From: Chloroflexota bacterium
GTDB taxonomy: Bacteria > Chloroflexota > UBA6077 > FW602-bin22
Assembly (NCBI GenBank): GCA_016875715.1
Contig: VGOZ01000020.1
Span: 1-46,236, forward strand
DNA: 46,236 bases
Direction of reading: 5' to 3'
Numbering within the stretch: position 1 is the first letter of the stretch; the number at the start of each line of letters is the position of its first letter. The translations under genes and the position numbers were made by a program. Below the pieces are notes generated by a model that saw only the letters and a list, made by a program, of their open reading frames with translations, did not search any database and was not told where the DNA came from. Shown piece by piece: positions 1 to 7,453 of the stretch.

Positions 1-23
1 TGCCCCACCAGTCGTTCGCCGCC

Positions 24-366
24 AAACATGACCTCTTATCCCCCAACGGGGACTGAAACGTCAATACGCTCGCCTTAAGCGTATCGAGCAGCGGGCGAGG
101 GCAAACATGACCTCTTATCCCCCAACGGGGACTGAAACTTCCTGGCACCCTTCGCACGGCTCCTGGTCTATCCCTTCAACAAACATGACCTCTTATCCCC
201 CGACAAGGACTGAAACACACCACTCCGAGCCTATCCACTGGCTGATTCCCCACACAAACAGGACGTCTCGCCCACCGATGGGGACTGAAACACACCACTA
301 TGAGCCTATCCACTGGCTGATTCCCCACACAAACAGGACGTCTCGTCCCGAAACGGGGACTGAAAA
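24..366 (+). CRISPR. CRISPR array, trailer end, five repeats visible
   Basis: Five 36-bp repeats lie at 24-59, 103-138, 181-216, 256-291 and 331-366. The spacers are 60-102 (43 nt), 139-180 (42), 217-255 (39) and 292-330 (39), and positions 1-23 look like the end of another spacer, so the array continues to the left. Repeats 1 and 2 are identical, repeat 3 has 3 changes, and repeats 4 and 5 differ strongly in the 5' half and centre. The repeat ends in ACTGAAAC, the expected 8-nt crRNA 5' handle for + strand transcription, and contains a short hairpin (TCCCC-CAAC-GGGGA). Degeneration increases towards the right, so the leader should lie left of the window and the oldest spacers next to cas1. 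The type III-A operon downstream is the probable user. Confidence 0.96.
217..330 (+). repeat. Near-duplicate adjacent CRISPR spacers
   Basis: Spacers 217-255 and 292-330 are both 39 nt and agree at 37 positions; only CC versus AT at 225-226 and 300-301 differ. They share the stretch GAGCCTATCCACTGGC and everything after it. The repeat between them (256-291) and the one after (331-366) differ at 7 of 36 positions. A simple tandem copy of a spacer-repeat unit would be expected to keep both parts equally similar. Confidence 0.9.
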
Positions 367-492
367 CCACAACAAGGGAGGTAGTGATTAGTGGCTCGTT
401 GGTTGCAGGGCCGATGCTGCTGCCGCCCGGCACACCGTCCATGGCCGCGTGGGGTCGGCCGTCACTGCCCGCTCGTGACCCACAAGGCGACC

Positions 493-544
493 TGTCTCGC
501 AATCCGTTGCGGTGCGACCCGGCGTGAAAGACGCTTGCGAGACA
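493..544. repeat. 10-bp perfect inverted repeat between array and cas1
   Basis: TGTCTCGCAA at 493-502 is mirrored by TTGCGAGACA at 535-544, with a 32-nt spacer. It lies in the 254-nt gap between the last repeat and cas1, ending about 35 nt before the cas1 -35 element. No T-run follows, so it is not a typical intrinsic terminator. It could be an operator pair or a transcript hairpin that ends or shields the array transcript. The rest of 367-579 shows nothing recognisable. Confidence 0.6.
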
Positions 545-579
545 TGACTCGCCACTGTGGCTGGTGAAGTACAGAATTG

Positions 580-608
580 TTGGTAACTAAGGATTCGGTC
601 GGTATATT
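580..608 (+). promoter_or_regulatory. Candidate cas1 promoter
   Basis: TTGGTA (580-585) and TATATT (603-608) are separated by 17 nt, a good sigma-70 type arrangement with 4/6 and 5/6 consensus matches. The cas1 ATG begins at 621, so the transcript would have only a very short leader. The weak GAGA at 613-616 is the only ribosome-site-like sequence. Confidence 0.55.
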
Positions 609-620
609 TTCCGAGAGAAC

Positions 621-1622
621 ATGACCGATCTGATCGTCGAGCAGCCGGGCGCCTTCGTGGGCCTCCGCTCGCGCCGGCTCCGCGTCACAACGGAGAGCGA
701 GCCGCCGTGCGAACACGCGATTCTGAACCTGGAGCGAGTGCTCATCGTCGGTCGCGGCGTGGGCATCTCCTCGGACGCGATCCGCGCCTGCGCGGCCGAT
801 GACGTGCCCATCATCTTCCTCGACGACCGCGGCGCTCTCTATGCCCGCGTCGTCGGCCAGGAGCTGATGGGGACGGCGCGGACCCGCCGTGCCCAGATCG
901 CCGCCGCCGCCTCACTCCGCGGCGCGGCCTATGCCCGCGCGCTCGTCGTCGGCGCGCTCCATAACCGCGCCGCTTTCCTCAAGTACGCGACGAAGAACCA
1001 TCGCGACGAGCGGTACGCACGCGCCCGCGACGCGATCGCCGACCTCGAAGAGTGCGCCACCGCCGCGGCCCAGGTGGATGCCGCGGACGCCCCCTCCATT
1101 GCCACGCCGCTGATGGCGCTCGAAGCGCGGGGCGCGCGGGCGTACTGGCCCGTCTTCGGCACATTGCTGCGCGGCGTCGAGTGGCCGGGACGGGTCGCAC
1201 CCGACGCCGAGGATCTGCCCAACGCGCTGCTCAACTACGGGTACGGCGTGCTGGAGGCCGAGATCGAACGCGCGATCGCGCTCGCCGGACTCGATCCCTA
1301 CGCCGGCTTCCTCCACGCCGACCGGCCCGGGCGGGTGTCGCTCGTCTACGACGCGATGGAGGAGTTCAGGCAGACCGCGGTGGATCGGGTGGTCCTCGGC
1401 CTCCTGAATCGCGATCGCCCGTTGAACGCGATCGAGGGGCGGCTCGATCCCTCGTCGCGGAGGACGCTCGCGCAGGCGATCCGGGAGCGACTGGAGACCC
1501 CGGTGCGCGTCGGTCGCGATCGGCGGAGGCTGCGGGTGGTCATTCAGGAGCAGGTGCGCGAGGCCGCGGCGTTCTTCCGCGGCGAACGGGGCGCGTACCG
1601 CCCGTACCCGGATCAGTGGTGA
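621..1622 (+). CDS. cas1: CRISPR integrase Cas1
   Basis: This 333-residue protein is the catalytic subunit of the Cas1-Cas2 integrase, which inserts new spacers at the leader end of the array. The N-terminal beta domain (about 1-75) has the usual pattern ending in I-I-F-L-D. The helical domain carries the metal-binding residues expected for the family: Glu168 in A-L-E-A-R, His232 in F-L-H-A-D and Asp244/Glu247 in Y-D-A-M-E-E. Length is normal and no reverse transcriptase is fused. The start fits the family N-terminus and follows a promoter at 580-608. It is followed after 4 nt by cas2. The match to the family is very clear. Confidence 0.97.
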   Translation: MTDLIVEQPGAFVGLRSRRLRVTTESEPPCEHAILNLERVLIVGRGVGISSDAIRACAADDVPIIFLDDRGALYARVVGQELMGTARTRRAQIAAAASLRGAAYARALVVGALHNRAAFLKYATKNHRDERYARARDAIADLEECATAAAQVDAADAPSIATPLMALEARGARAYWPVFGTLLRGVEWPGRVAPDAEDLPNALLNYGYGVLEAEIERAIALAGLDPYAGFLHADRPGRVSLVYDAMEEFRQTAVDRVVLGLLNRDRPLNAIEGRLDPSSRRTLAQAIRERLETPVRVGRDRRRLRVVIQEQVREAAAFFRGERGAYRPYPDQW

Positions 1623-1626
1623 GCGA

Positions 1627-1890
1627 ATGAACCTGCTCATCTACGACATCAGCGATGACCGGCTGCGCCTGAAGGTCGCGAACATCTGCCTCGACTACGG
1701 GCTGATGCGCATCCAGCGCTCGGCGTTCGCGGGGACGATCCCGACCCACCTGCGCCGGGACATCATGCTCGAGATCCGCCGCGCGCTCGGCGACGAGGAG
1801 GCGGACGTGCGCCTCTATACGCTCTGCGAACGGGATGCCGCACTCACGCGCACGCACGTCACGCGGGGGGCCAGCCTTGCCGCAGTCTGA
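1627..1890 (+). CDS. cas2: CRISPR-associated Cas2
   Basis: This small 87-residue ferredoxin-fold protein forms the structural dimer at the core of the Cas1-Cas2 integrase. The N-terminus N-L-L-I-Y-D-I-S-D places the conserved Asp at position 7, and V-R-L-Y-T-L-C-E near residue 60 is the typical second half. It starts 4 nt after the cas1 stop, and its 3' end overlaps the probable TTG start of cas4 by 14 nt, so the three adaptation genes form one unit. Confidence 0.95.
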   Translation: MNLLIYDISDDRLRLKVANICLDYGLMRIQRSAFAGTIPTHLRRDIMLEIRRALGDEEADVRLYTLCERDAALTRTHVTRGASLAAV

Positions 1891-2494
1891 GCGCGCTTCA
1901 CCCTTCGGGACCGCACGGGCGGATGATTACGTGACCGCGCGCGATCTCGCCGACGCGGCGTACTGCGCGCGGGTTCCGCTGCTCCGACGCTGGGTACGCC
2001 GACCGCCGCAGCGTACGCCCTCGATGTGGCACGGCCTGGCGCGGCATGCCGAAGCACGGATGGAAGACCGCCGCGTGCCCGAGCGGTACGGTTTTCGGCC
2101 GTCGGCGACCGTACGGCGGGAGGTTCGGCTCCGGTCGCCCGATCTCGGCCTGAGCGGGCAGATCGACCTGCTGCTCGACGATGGGCGGCGGATCGTGCCG
2201 GTGGACCTGAAGTTCGGCGAGGGCGCGGCCGATCCAGCCGATATCGCCCAGGTTCTGGGTTACTGCGCGCTCGTCGAGGCGACGACCGGCCGCACGCCAA
2301 CGGAGGGGATCGTCGATCGGCGGGAAACGGGGCAGGTGCTGCGCGTGCCGTACGACGACGCGGCGCGGGCGCTGGTACGCGATCTGCTCGCACTGGTCCG
2401 GGGGAGCCTGGCGGAGGATCGGCTGCCGACCACCGCCCCGCAAGGCAATCGGTGCGCGGCGTGCGACGTGCGGCGGCTGTGCCAGGCGACGTGA
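1877..2494 (+). CDS. cas4: CRISPR-associated Cas4 nuclease
   Basis: A RecB-family Fe-S nuclease that trims and orients prespacers for Cas1-Cas2. The TTG at 1877 is chosen because a G6 run (1865-1870) sits 6 nt upstream; an ATG at 1835 in the same frame would overlap cas2 by 56 nt. With the TTG start it is 205 residues. One Cys near residue 30 (A-A-Y-C-A-R) and three at the C-terminus (C-A-A-C-D...L-C) match the usual 1+3 cluster ligands. The nuclease core shows G-Q-I-D, V-D-L-K and Q-V-L-G-Y. Cas4 next to a purely type III-A effector set is less common than with type I. Confidence 0.93.
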   Translation: MPQSERASPFGTARADDYVTARDLADAAYCARVPLLRRWVRRPPQRTPSMWHGLARHAEARMEDRRVPERYGFRPSATVRREVRLRSPDLGLSGQIDLLLDDGRRIVPVDLKFGEGAADPADIAQVLGYCALVEATTGRTPTEGIVDRRETGQVLRVPYDDAARALVRDLLALVRGSLAEDRLPTTAPQGNRCAACDVRRLCQAT

Positions 2495-2505
2495 CGGGCA
2501 GGACA

Positions 2506-2542
2506 CCCTCATCCCCACCTTCTCCCGGGGGGAAGAAGGTGT
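2506..2542. repeat. REP-like imperfect palindrome
   Basis: The segment begins CCCTCATCCCC and contains CACCTTCT paired with AGAAGGTG around a G/C loop. Similar CCCTC/CCCTA-leading palindromes recur at 12328-12360 and 14681-14715, so this looks like a dispersed intergenic element rather than a locus-specific terminator. Confidence 0.5.
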
Positions 2543-2552
2543 AGGCCGCCAG

Positions 2553-2571
2553 GCGAATCTGGCAGATTCGC
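2553..2571. repeat. Perfect 8-bp inverted repeat upstream of cas10
   Basis: GCGAATCT and AGATTCGC flank GGC, ending 44 nt before the cas10 GTG. No T-run follows. It may be an operator for the effector operon or part of the dispersed repeat at 2506-2542. A -10-like TAATCT lies at 2599-2604 but has no convincing -35. Confidence 0.5.
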
Positions 2572-2615
2572 GACAGGGGAGTTGTCGCGTTGGTGTGGTA
2601 ATCTAACCGCCGCCC

Positions 2616-5030
2616 GTGCTTGACATCAGCACTAGCGTCCTCCGTGCCAGCATCGGCGCGTTGCTCCACGACGTGGGGAAGATCGGCGTGCAGGTGCCCG
2701 GCCGGGACGCGTCGGTCACGCAGTTCGAGTGCGAGACGCCGGGGCAACATCGCTCCTTCGGCGCATGCACCTCGTGCGGCGCGCGTTACGGCCAGGCCCA
2801 CGCCGCGGCCGGCGGAAGGCTCGTGAGCGAGACGCTGGGACGGTTCCCGGGGCTCGCCGCGCTCGTCGCCGAGCATCATCGGCCCGAACGCAGCCGTGGC
2901 CTCGTGGAGGTCATCACGCGGGCCGATCATCTCTCGGCCGGGGAGCGGGACGACCGCGAGGAGGCGAGCGACCGGATCCCCGCGCTCGTCAACCCGCTGG
3001 CGCGGAGTACGACGGTGCGGCTGCGGCCGGCGCCACTCGGGCAGCAGCTCGGTCTTGCCGCCGTGGAGACCAAGGAGGACGCGGAGTCGGCCCTTGGTGT
3101 CCTGTGGGGCGAACTGCGGCGAGCGCTCGAAATGGCGGCGCGCTATGCCGGTGACGACCTCGAGGCGCTCGCCGACCACGCGCTGGGCGCGGTCTACCGC
3201 GCTGCGTTCGGCACGCCCTCAGCCTTCTACCACGCCCAGGCTGACATCTCGCTCGCCTCGCACTCGCACCTCGCCGCGGCGATCGCCGGCGCTCTGGCGT
3301 CCGGCGGGACACTCCCGGCCGAGGGAAAGGAATCGTTCGCCGTCATCGCCGGCGACATCTCCGGGATCCAGGAGTACGTCCACGGTGGGGCGACCCGGAA
3401 CGCGGCGCGGTCGCTTCGCGCGCGTTCCTTCTTCCTTCAGCTCCTCTCCCACGTCGCGGCGCGGTTCGTCGCCCGCGAGTGCGGCGTGCCGCCGACCGCG
3501 ATCGTCGACGTCGTCGGCGGACACTTCACCGTGCTCGCGCCGGTGACCGCTCTCGCGCAACTGCCGGCGATCCGGCGCGCGGTCGATCGGGCCGTGTTCG
3601 AGACCGAGGGGGTGGGGCTGGCGGTCGCGCTCGGCGGCGCCACGATCGACACGGTGGAGTTGATCGACTACCGCAAGGTGCGTGAGAAGGTCGGTCGCGA
3701 GGTCTCGTTGCAGAAGTACCGGCGGTACTTGGGATCGCTGGCTGAGGTCGCGCCGTTCGTGCCGCGCGCGGCGGTCGCGGAGGGGGAAGTCTGCGCGGTC
3801 TGCGGCCGGGAGAGAGGCACGGTCCGGCGGCGGGACGACGACGATGATGGCGAGAGACTCTGCCCTCGCTGTCACAATCTCGAAGCCCTGGGCCGTCAAC
3901 TCGCCGGGCATGAGACCGCGCGTTTCCTCACCATCAAGGAGGTTTCGCCGAAAGAGGGCGAGGGATGGGCCGGGCTCTTTCTACGGCTCGGGTTCGAGGT
4001 CACGGTGCAGAACCAGGCGCCGGAGGCACCGTTCGCCGGGGCGATCTACGCGCTCGACGATGACGCCCTGGCTGAAGTCCCGTGCGCGCGGTATCTGCCG
4101 GTCGCACGCATCCCCACCGACCGGCGCGGCCGGGCGAGGGGTTTCGATGAGATCGCGGGCCAGGAGAGTGGGCGGCCGCTGCTGGCGGTGGCGAAGCTGG
4201 ACGTCGACGACCTCGGGGTCGTCTTCGCAGATCACTTTCCCGCGGAGCCTCGAGCGGGCGTTTCGGCGCGCAAGCCTTCGCCCTCGCGGATCGCGAGCTT
4301 CGGGTCGATGCTCTCGCTGTTCTTCGAGGGGTACCTCGCCCAGCACCGTGAGGCGGCGTTCGACAACCTGTATCTCGTGTTCGCCGGCGGCGACGACCTG
4401 GTCTGCGCCGGGGCGCCGGGGCAGGTGCTCGCCTTCCTCCAGCACGCCCGGCGGCAGTTCGGGATCTGGACCGGTGGGAACGAACGGCTCCATTTCTCGG
4501 CCGGGGTCACGATCGGCTCGGTCCAGCGCCCGATCGCGGCCGCGCTCGAAGCCGCCGAGGAGGCGCTGGACGCCGCGAAGGGATTCGTCCATCCCGAGGG
4601 ACAGGATGCCCGCGCTCCCGGCGCGCGCCGCGAACCTCCGCGAGAGAAGGACGCGGTCGCGATCGCGAGCCGGGGTGGATCTCGCCCGCTGGAGCGGCCG
4701 GCGCACGCGGTGATGCCCTGGGCGGAGTTCGATCACCTCGTGGCGCTCCGCCAGGAGCTGATAGGGCTCGTGGAGCAGGCCCACGCGCCCCGCGGCCTGC
4801 TCCAGCGCCTGCAGTACCTCATCGAGATCGAGGGACCCGGCGGCACGGTGCGGTATGGCCCGGCGGTCTGGCGGAGCATGTACATGCTTCGGCGCGCCGG
4901 CGAGGGACGTGCCGACCTGGCCCGCCGGCTCCTGGGGTTGCACGACGAGGCGTTGAGGCCGGGCGGCGCGCGGCGCATCGCGCTGGCCGCCCGGCTGGCC
5001 GAAGTGGCGACGGCGCGAGAGCGAGGCTGA
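2616..5030 (+). CDS. cas10: Type III-A effector large subunit Cas10 (Csm1)
   Basis: This 804-residue protein is the large subunit of the Csm complex. It is expected to cut single-stranded DNA through its HD domain and make cyclic oligoadenylates through its Palm domain when target RNA is bound. The HD motif is intact (H18-D19 in L-L-H-D-V-G-K, His pair at 87-88 in A-E-H-H-R, Asp104). A zinc knuckle C393-x2-C396...C416-x2-C419 precedes the Palm2 domain, whose GGDD is at 591-594. An extra C39/C51-x2-C54 cluster lies inside the HD domain. The GTG start has no Shine-Dalgarno but begins at the conserved N-terminal helix. It heads the run cas10-csm2-csm3-csm4-csm5-cas6-CARF/HEPN. Confidence 0.96.
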   Translation: MLDISTSVLRASIGALLHDVGKIGVQVPGRDASVTQFECETPGQHRSFGACTSCGARYGQAHAAAGGRLVSETLGRFPGLAALVAEHHRPERSRGLVEVITRADHLSAGERDDREEASDRIPALVNPLARSTTVRLRPAPLGQQLGLAAVETKEDAESALGVLWGELRRALEMAARYAGDDLEALADHALGAVYRAAFGTPSAFYHAQADISLASHSHLAAAIAGALASGGTLPAEGKESFAVIAGDISGIQEYVHGGATRNAARSLRARSFFLQLLSHVAARFVARECGVPPTAIVDVVGGHFTVLAPVTALAQLPAIRRAVDRAVFETEGVGLAVALGGATIDTVELIDYRKVREKVGREVSLQKYRRYLGSLAEVAPFVPRAAVAEGEVCAVCGRERGTVRRRDDDDDGERLCPRCHNLEALGRQLAGHETARFLTIKEVSPKEGEGWAGLFLRLGFEVTVQNQAPEAPFAGAIYALDDDALAEVPCARYLPVARIPTDRRGRARGFDEIAGQESGRPLLAVAKLDVDDLGVVFADHFPAEPRAGVSARKPSPSRIASFGSMLSLFFEGYLAQHREAAFDNLYLVFAGGDDLVCAGAPGQVLAFLQHARRQFGIWTGGNERLHFSAGVTIGSVQRPIAAALEAAEEALDAAKGFVHPEGQDARAPGARREPPREKDAVAIASRGGSRPLERPAHAVMPWAEFDHLVALRQELIGLVEQAHAPRGLLQRLQYLIEIEGPGGTVRYGPAVWRSMYMLRRAGEGRADLARRLLGLHDEALRPGGARRIALAARLAEVATARERG

Positions 5031-5044
5031 CAGGAGAGATGCTG

Positions 5045-5551
5045 ATGGGACAGAGGGGCTTCGGCGGTGGGCCACAGCGTGGGGGAGGCGGCGGTGGATT
5101 GGGCCGGCCGGTGCATCACCAGCAGGGTGGGGGAGTGGCGCAGGGCGGGACGATCGTCTCGCCGGAGGACGTGCGCGCGATCGTCAGCGGGGATGACGAT
5201 GGGCGGATCCTTGTGAAGAATGCAGAAGCTCTCGCGGGCGGCTTCGATCAGTCGACAACGCGGACCTCGATTCGCCGCCTGTATACCGAGTTTCGGCAGA
5301 TCGAGGCGATGTGGCGCGACGCGGAGAGACGCGAGATCGCCGCGCGGCGCGCGACGCTGCTCGGGCCACGGCTCGCCTACCAGACGGGCCGTGCGCCCGC
5401 CTTGCGGACTCTGACCGACGTGCTGAGGCAGATGCTGGTCGAGGTCGCCGGGGGAACCGATAACGAGGCGCGCAGACGGCGGTTCCTGCGCGTCGTCGAA
5501 TTCGTCGAGGCGATCGTCGCTTACCTGCCCCAGCGCGAACGCCGAAACTGA
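5045..5551 (+). CDS. csm2: Csm2 small subunit with Gly-rich N-terminal tail
   Basis: This 168-residue protein is the helical small subunit that lines the crRNA-target duplex in the Csm complex. The ATG at 5045 is preferred over 5039 because AGGAGAG (5032-5038) then has normal spacing. Residues 1 to about 35 are a low-complexity Gly/Arg/Gln tail (R-G-F-G-G-G, R-G-G-G-G-G-G, H-H-Q-Q-G-G-G). The helical core follows, with T-S-I-R-R-L-Y-T-E-F and a Leu/Val-rich C-terminus. Family assignment rests on size, helix pattern and position between cas10 and csm3, because Csm2 sequences are poorly conserved. The tail is unusual for the family as I know it. Confidence 0.85.
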   Translation: MGQRGFGGGPQRGGGGGGLGRPVHHQQGGGVAQGGTIVSPEDVRAIVSGDDDGRILVKNAEALAGGFDQSTTRTSIRRLYTEFRQIEAMWRDAERREIAARRATLLGPRLAYQTGRAPALRTLTDVLRQMLVEVAGGTDNEARRRRFLRVVEFVEAIVAYLPQRERRN

Positions 5552-5564
5552 GGAGGGAACGGCC

Positions 5565-6365
5565 GTGGAGAACGCGATCGATCGGCGCCTGGAGCGCATC
5601 GTCCTGCTCGAGTTCGTCCTTCACGTCGTCACCGGCCTGCGCGTCGGCGCGCAGGACGGCTCCTTCACGATCGGCGGCGATGAGAATGTGATCATTCGCG
5701 ACCCGCTGAGCAACCGCCCGTATGTTCCGGGGTCCTCGCTCAAGGGGAAGATGCGCTCGCTCATCGAGCGGACGCAGGGGATGGAGCAGAACTGGCCGAT
5801 CGCGCGTGACCGTGTCGTGATCCACGCGTGCCGCGCCGGCGCCGATTACGATCGCTGCCCGGTCTGCAGCCTGTTCGGGGCGCCGGCACCGCAACAGCGC
5901 ACCTACCTGTGCCAGACTCGGCTTCGCGTCAGCGATCTGTTCCTGACCGACACCTCCGAGCAGGCGTTGCGGGAGGCGGGGACGACCCTTCCCTACGTGG
6001 AGGTAAAGGCAGAGGCGGCGATCGATCGGGTCACCTCCGCGGCCGTGCCCCGGACGATGGAGCGGGTGCCCGCGGGAGCCGAGTTCGGCGGCCGGCTGAC
6101 GCTGCTCCTGTACGAGGGGGACGATCCGGCGCGATCCGTCGATCTGACCGTTCAGGCGCTCGAACTGGTCGAGGCGGACTTCCTCGGCGGGGGCGGCTCG
6201 CGCGGCTCCGGCCGGGTCACGTTCCAGGACCTGACGCTGACCCGGTTGACCTTCGCGCCGGGCGAACCGCGGGCGGAGCGTGTGACATACAAACAGACCA
6301 TCGGCTCGCTCGACGACTGGCGCGCGCACCGCGACGCGATCGTCGGCTGGGCGGCGGGAAGCTGA
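5565..6365 (+). CDS. csm3: Csm3 backbone RAMP, catalytic position altered
   Basis: Csm3 (266 aa) forms the helical backbone of the complex and normally cuts target RNA every 6 nt with a single Asp. The RAMP signature P-G-S-S-L-K-G-K-M-R is at 55-64, and a Cys motif C-P-V-C-S-L-F-G starts at 98. In the loop that holds the catalytic Asp in characterised proteins (I-G-x-I-D-x-P-V-I-x-D-P), this protein reads I36-G-G-D39-E40-N-V-I-I-R-D-P. The catalytic position is therefore Glu40, with an Asp one residue earlier. The GTG start follows GGAGGGA. Its stop overlaps the csm4 ATG by one base. Confidence 0.94.
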   Translation: MENAIDRRLERIVLLEFVLHVVTGLRVGAQDGSFTIGGDENVIIRDPLSNRPYVPGSSLKGKMRSLIERTQGMEQNWPIARDRVVIHACRAGADYDRCPVCSLFGAPAPQQRTYLCQTRLRVSDLFLTDTSEQALREAGTTLPYVEVKAEAAIDRVTSAAVPRTMERVPAGAEFGGRLTLLLYEGDDPARSVDLTVQALELVEADFLGGGGSRGSGRVTFQDLTLTRLTFAPGEPRAERVTYKQTIGSLDDWRAHRDAIVGWAAGS

Positions 6366-7453
6366 TGGCCGAGCAGGCTGCGTTCGTCCTCTGGCCGAAC
6401 GGCCCGCTCCGGTTCGGCGATCACCCGCGGGACGCACGTCGGGTCAGCGCCTTCCCGCGGAGCGACACGTTATTCGGCGCGCTCTGCTGGGCAAGGCGGG
6501 CTCGCCTCGGCGATGCCGCGCTCCGGAACTGGTTGGATGGGTATCGGAACGGGGATCCGCCGCTGCTGCTCTCCTCCGGATTGCCCGTTCTGGAGACGGA
6601 GGAGGGACGGCAGTTCCTCATACCCGGGCCGATCCGGCAGCCTCCCGGCGCAGATCGCCGCGAGGCCCGGACGACCACCGCGGAGCGGAAGCGGTTCAAG
6701 GGTGTGCGCTGGATCGACCCGGACCTCCTCGCGCTCTTCAAGGGCGGGGAGAGCGAGTCCGCCCGGCGCGGTCCGGCGCTTCTGGCGAGCACGGCGAACG
6801 CGCGGTACCAGCCGCGGGCCGATGACCGGCACGCCCGGCGGCCAGAGCGGACCCGAAACAGCGGCCCGCTCTGGGATGAGGATGCGCCGCGGGCGCGGGT
6901 GGCGATCGACCGCGAGACGAGCGCGGGGAACCTCTTCGCGGTGACGAGCGCATGGCTCCCGCGCGGGCACGGCCAGCGGGTCGGCATCGGGCTGCTCGTC
7001 GAAGCGCGGGATGCCGGGCAGGTCCGAGATCTGGAGGGGGACCTCGACCTCCTGGCCGAGGCCGGCATCGGCGGCGATCGTTCGATTGGCGCGGGCGGCT
7101 TCGCCTGGGAGTCGGTTGCGCTCCCGTTCGGGTTCGGCGCGGCGCCGCGCGGACTGGCACTCTCGCTCGTGTGGCCGGGCAACCTGGCGACGGATGACCT
7201 GGCCCGGCTGCTGGAGGTGCCGCCCGATCGCGGCTATCGACTCGTGGAACGGATGGGGTGGATCGCCTCGCCAGAGTGGCAGGATGCGCGGGGGCAGTCG
7301 GTCGCGATGCTCGAAGAAGGCTCGTACGTGCACGCGGGGGGCGCCGCGCCGGTGGGCGGGCTGGCCGAGGTGACGCCGCCCGGCCGCCCGGACGGTCACC
7401 ACCCGGTGTACCGGTACGGCTTCGGGCTGTTCCTGGACGAGGGGAGGGCCTGA
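6365..7453 (+). CDS. csm4: Csm4 RAMP, crRNA 5'-handle subunit
   Basis: At 362 residues, Csm4 caps the foot of the Csm complex, binds the 8-nt crRNA handle and contacts Cas10. The N-terminus has the RAMP pattern with F-P-R-S-D-T-L-F-G-A-L, and a Gly-rich loop G-I-G-G-D-R-S-I-G-A-G-G-F is near residue 235. The C-terminal Y-R-Y-G-F-G-L-F strand is typical. The ATG at 6365 overlaps the csm3 stop (TGATG). The same frame is open further upstream, but that part is a shadow of csm3. Confidence 0.92.
   Translation: MAEQAAFVLWPNGPLRFGDHPRDARRVSAFPRSDTLFGALCWARRARLGDAALRNWLDGYRNGDPPLLLSSGLPVLETEEGRQFLIPGPIRQPPGADRREARTTTAERKRFKGVRWIDPDLLALFKGGESESARRGPALLASTANARYQPRADDRHARRPERTRNSGPLWDEDAPRARVAIDRETSAGNLFAVTSAWLPRGHGQRVGIGLLVEARDAGQVRDLEGDLDLLAEAGIGGDRSIGAGGFAWESVALPFGFGAAPRGLALSLVWPGNLATDDLARLLEVPPDRGYRLVERMGWIASPEWQDARGQSVAMLEEGSYVHAGGAAPVGGLAEVTPPGRPDGHHPVYRYGFGLFLDEGRA

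Noticed and set aside
107..391. Open frame across the CRISPR array
   Set aside because: Its codons are the repeats read in frame; it has no protein character and both strands are open for the same reason.
1815..3179. Long - strand open frame opposite cas4 and cas10
   Set aside because: High-GC shadow; Arg/Pro-rich composition and no domain, against clear cas genes on the + strand.
5184..6437. Long - strand open frame opposite csm2 and csm3
   Set aside because: Shadow of the RAMP genes; composition is Arg/Ala/Pro-rich without motifs.
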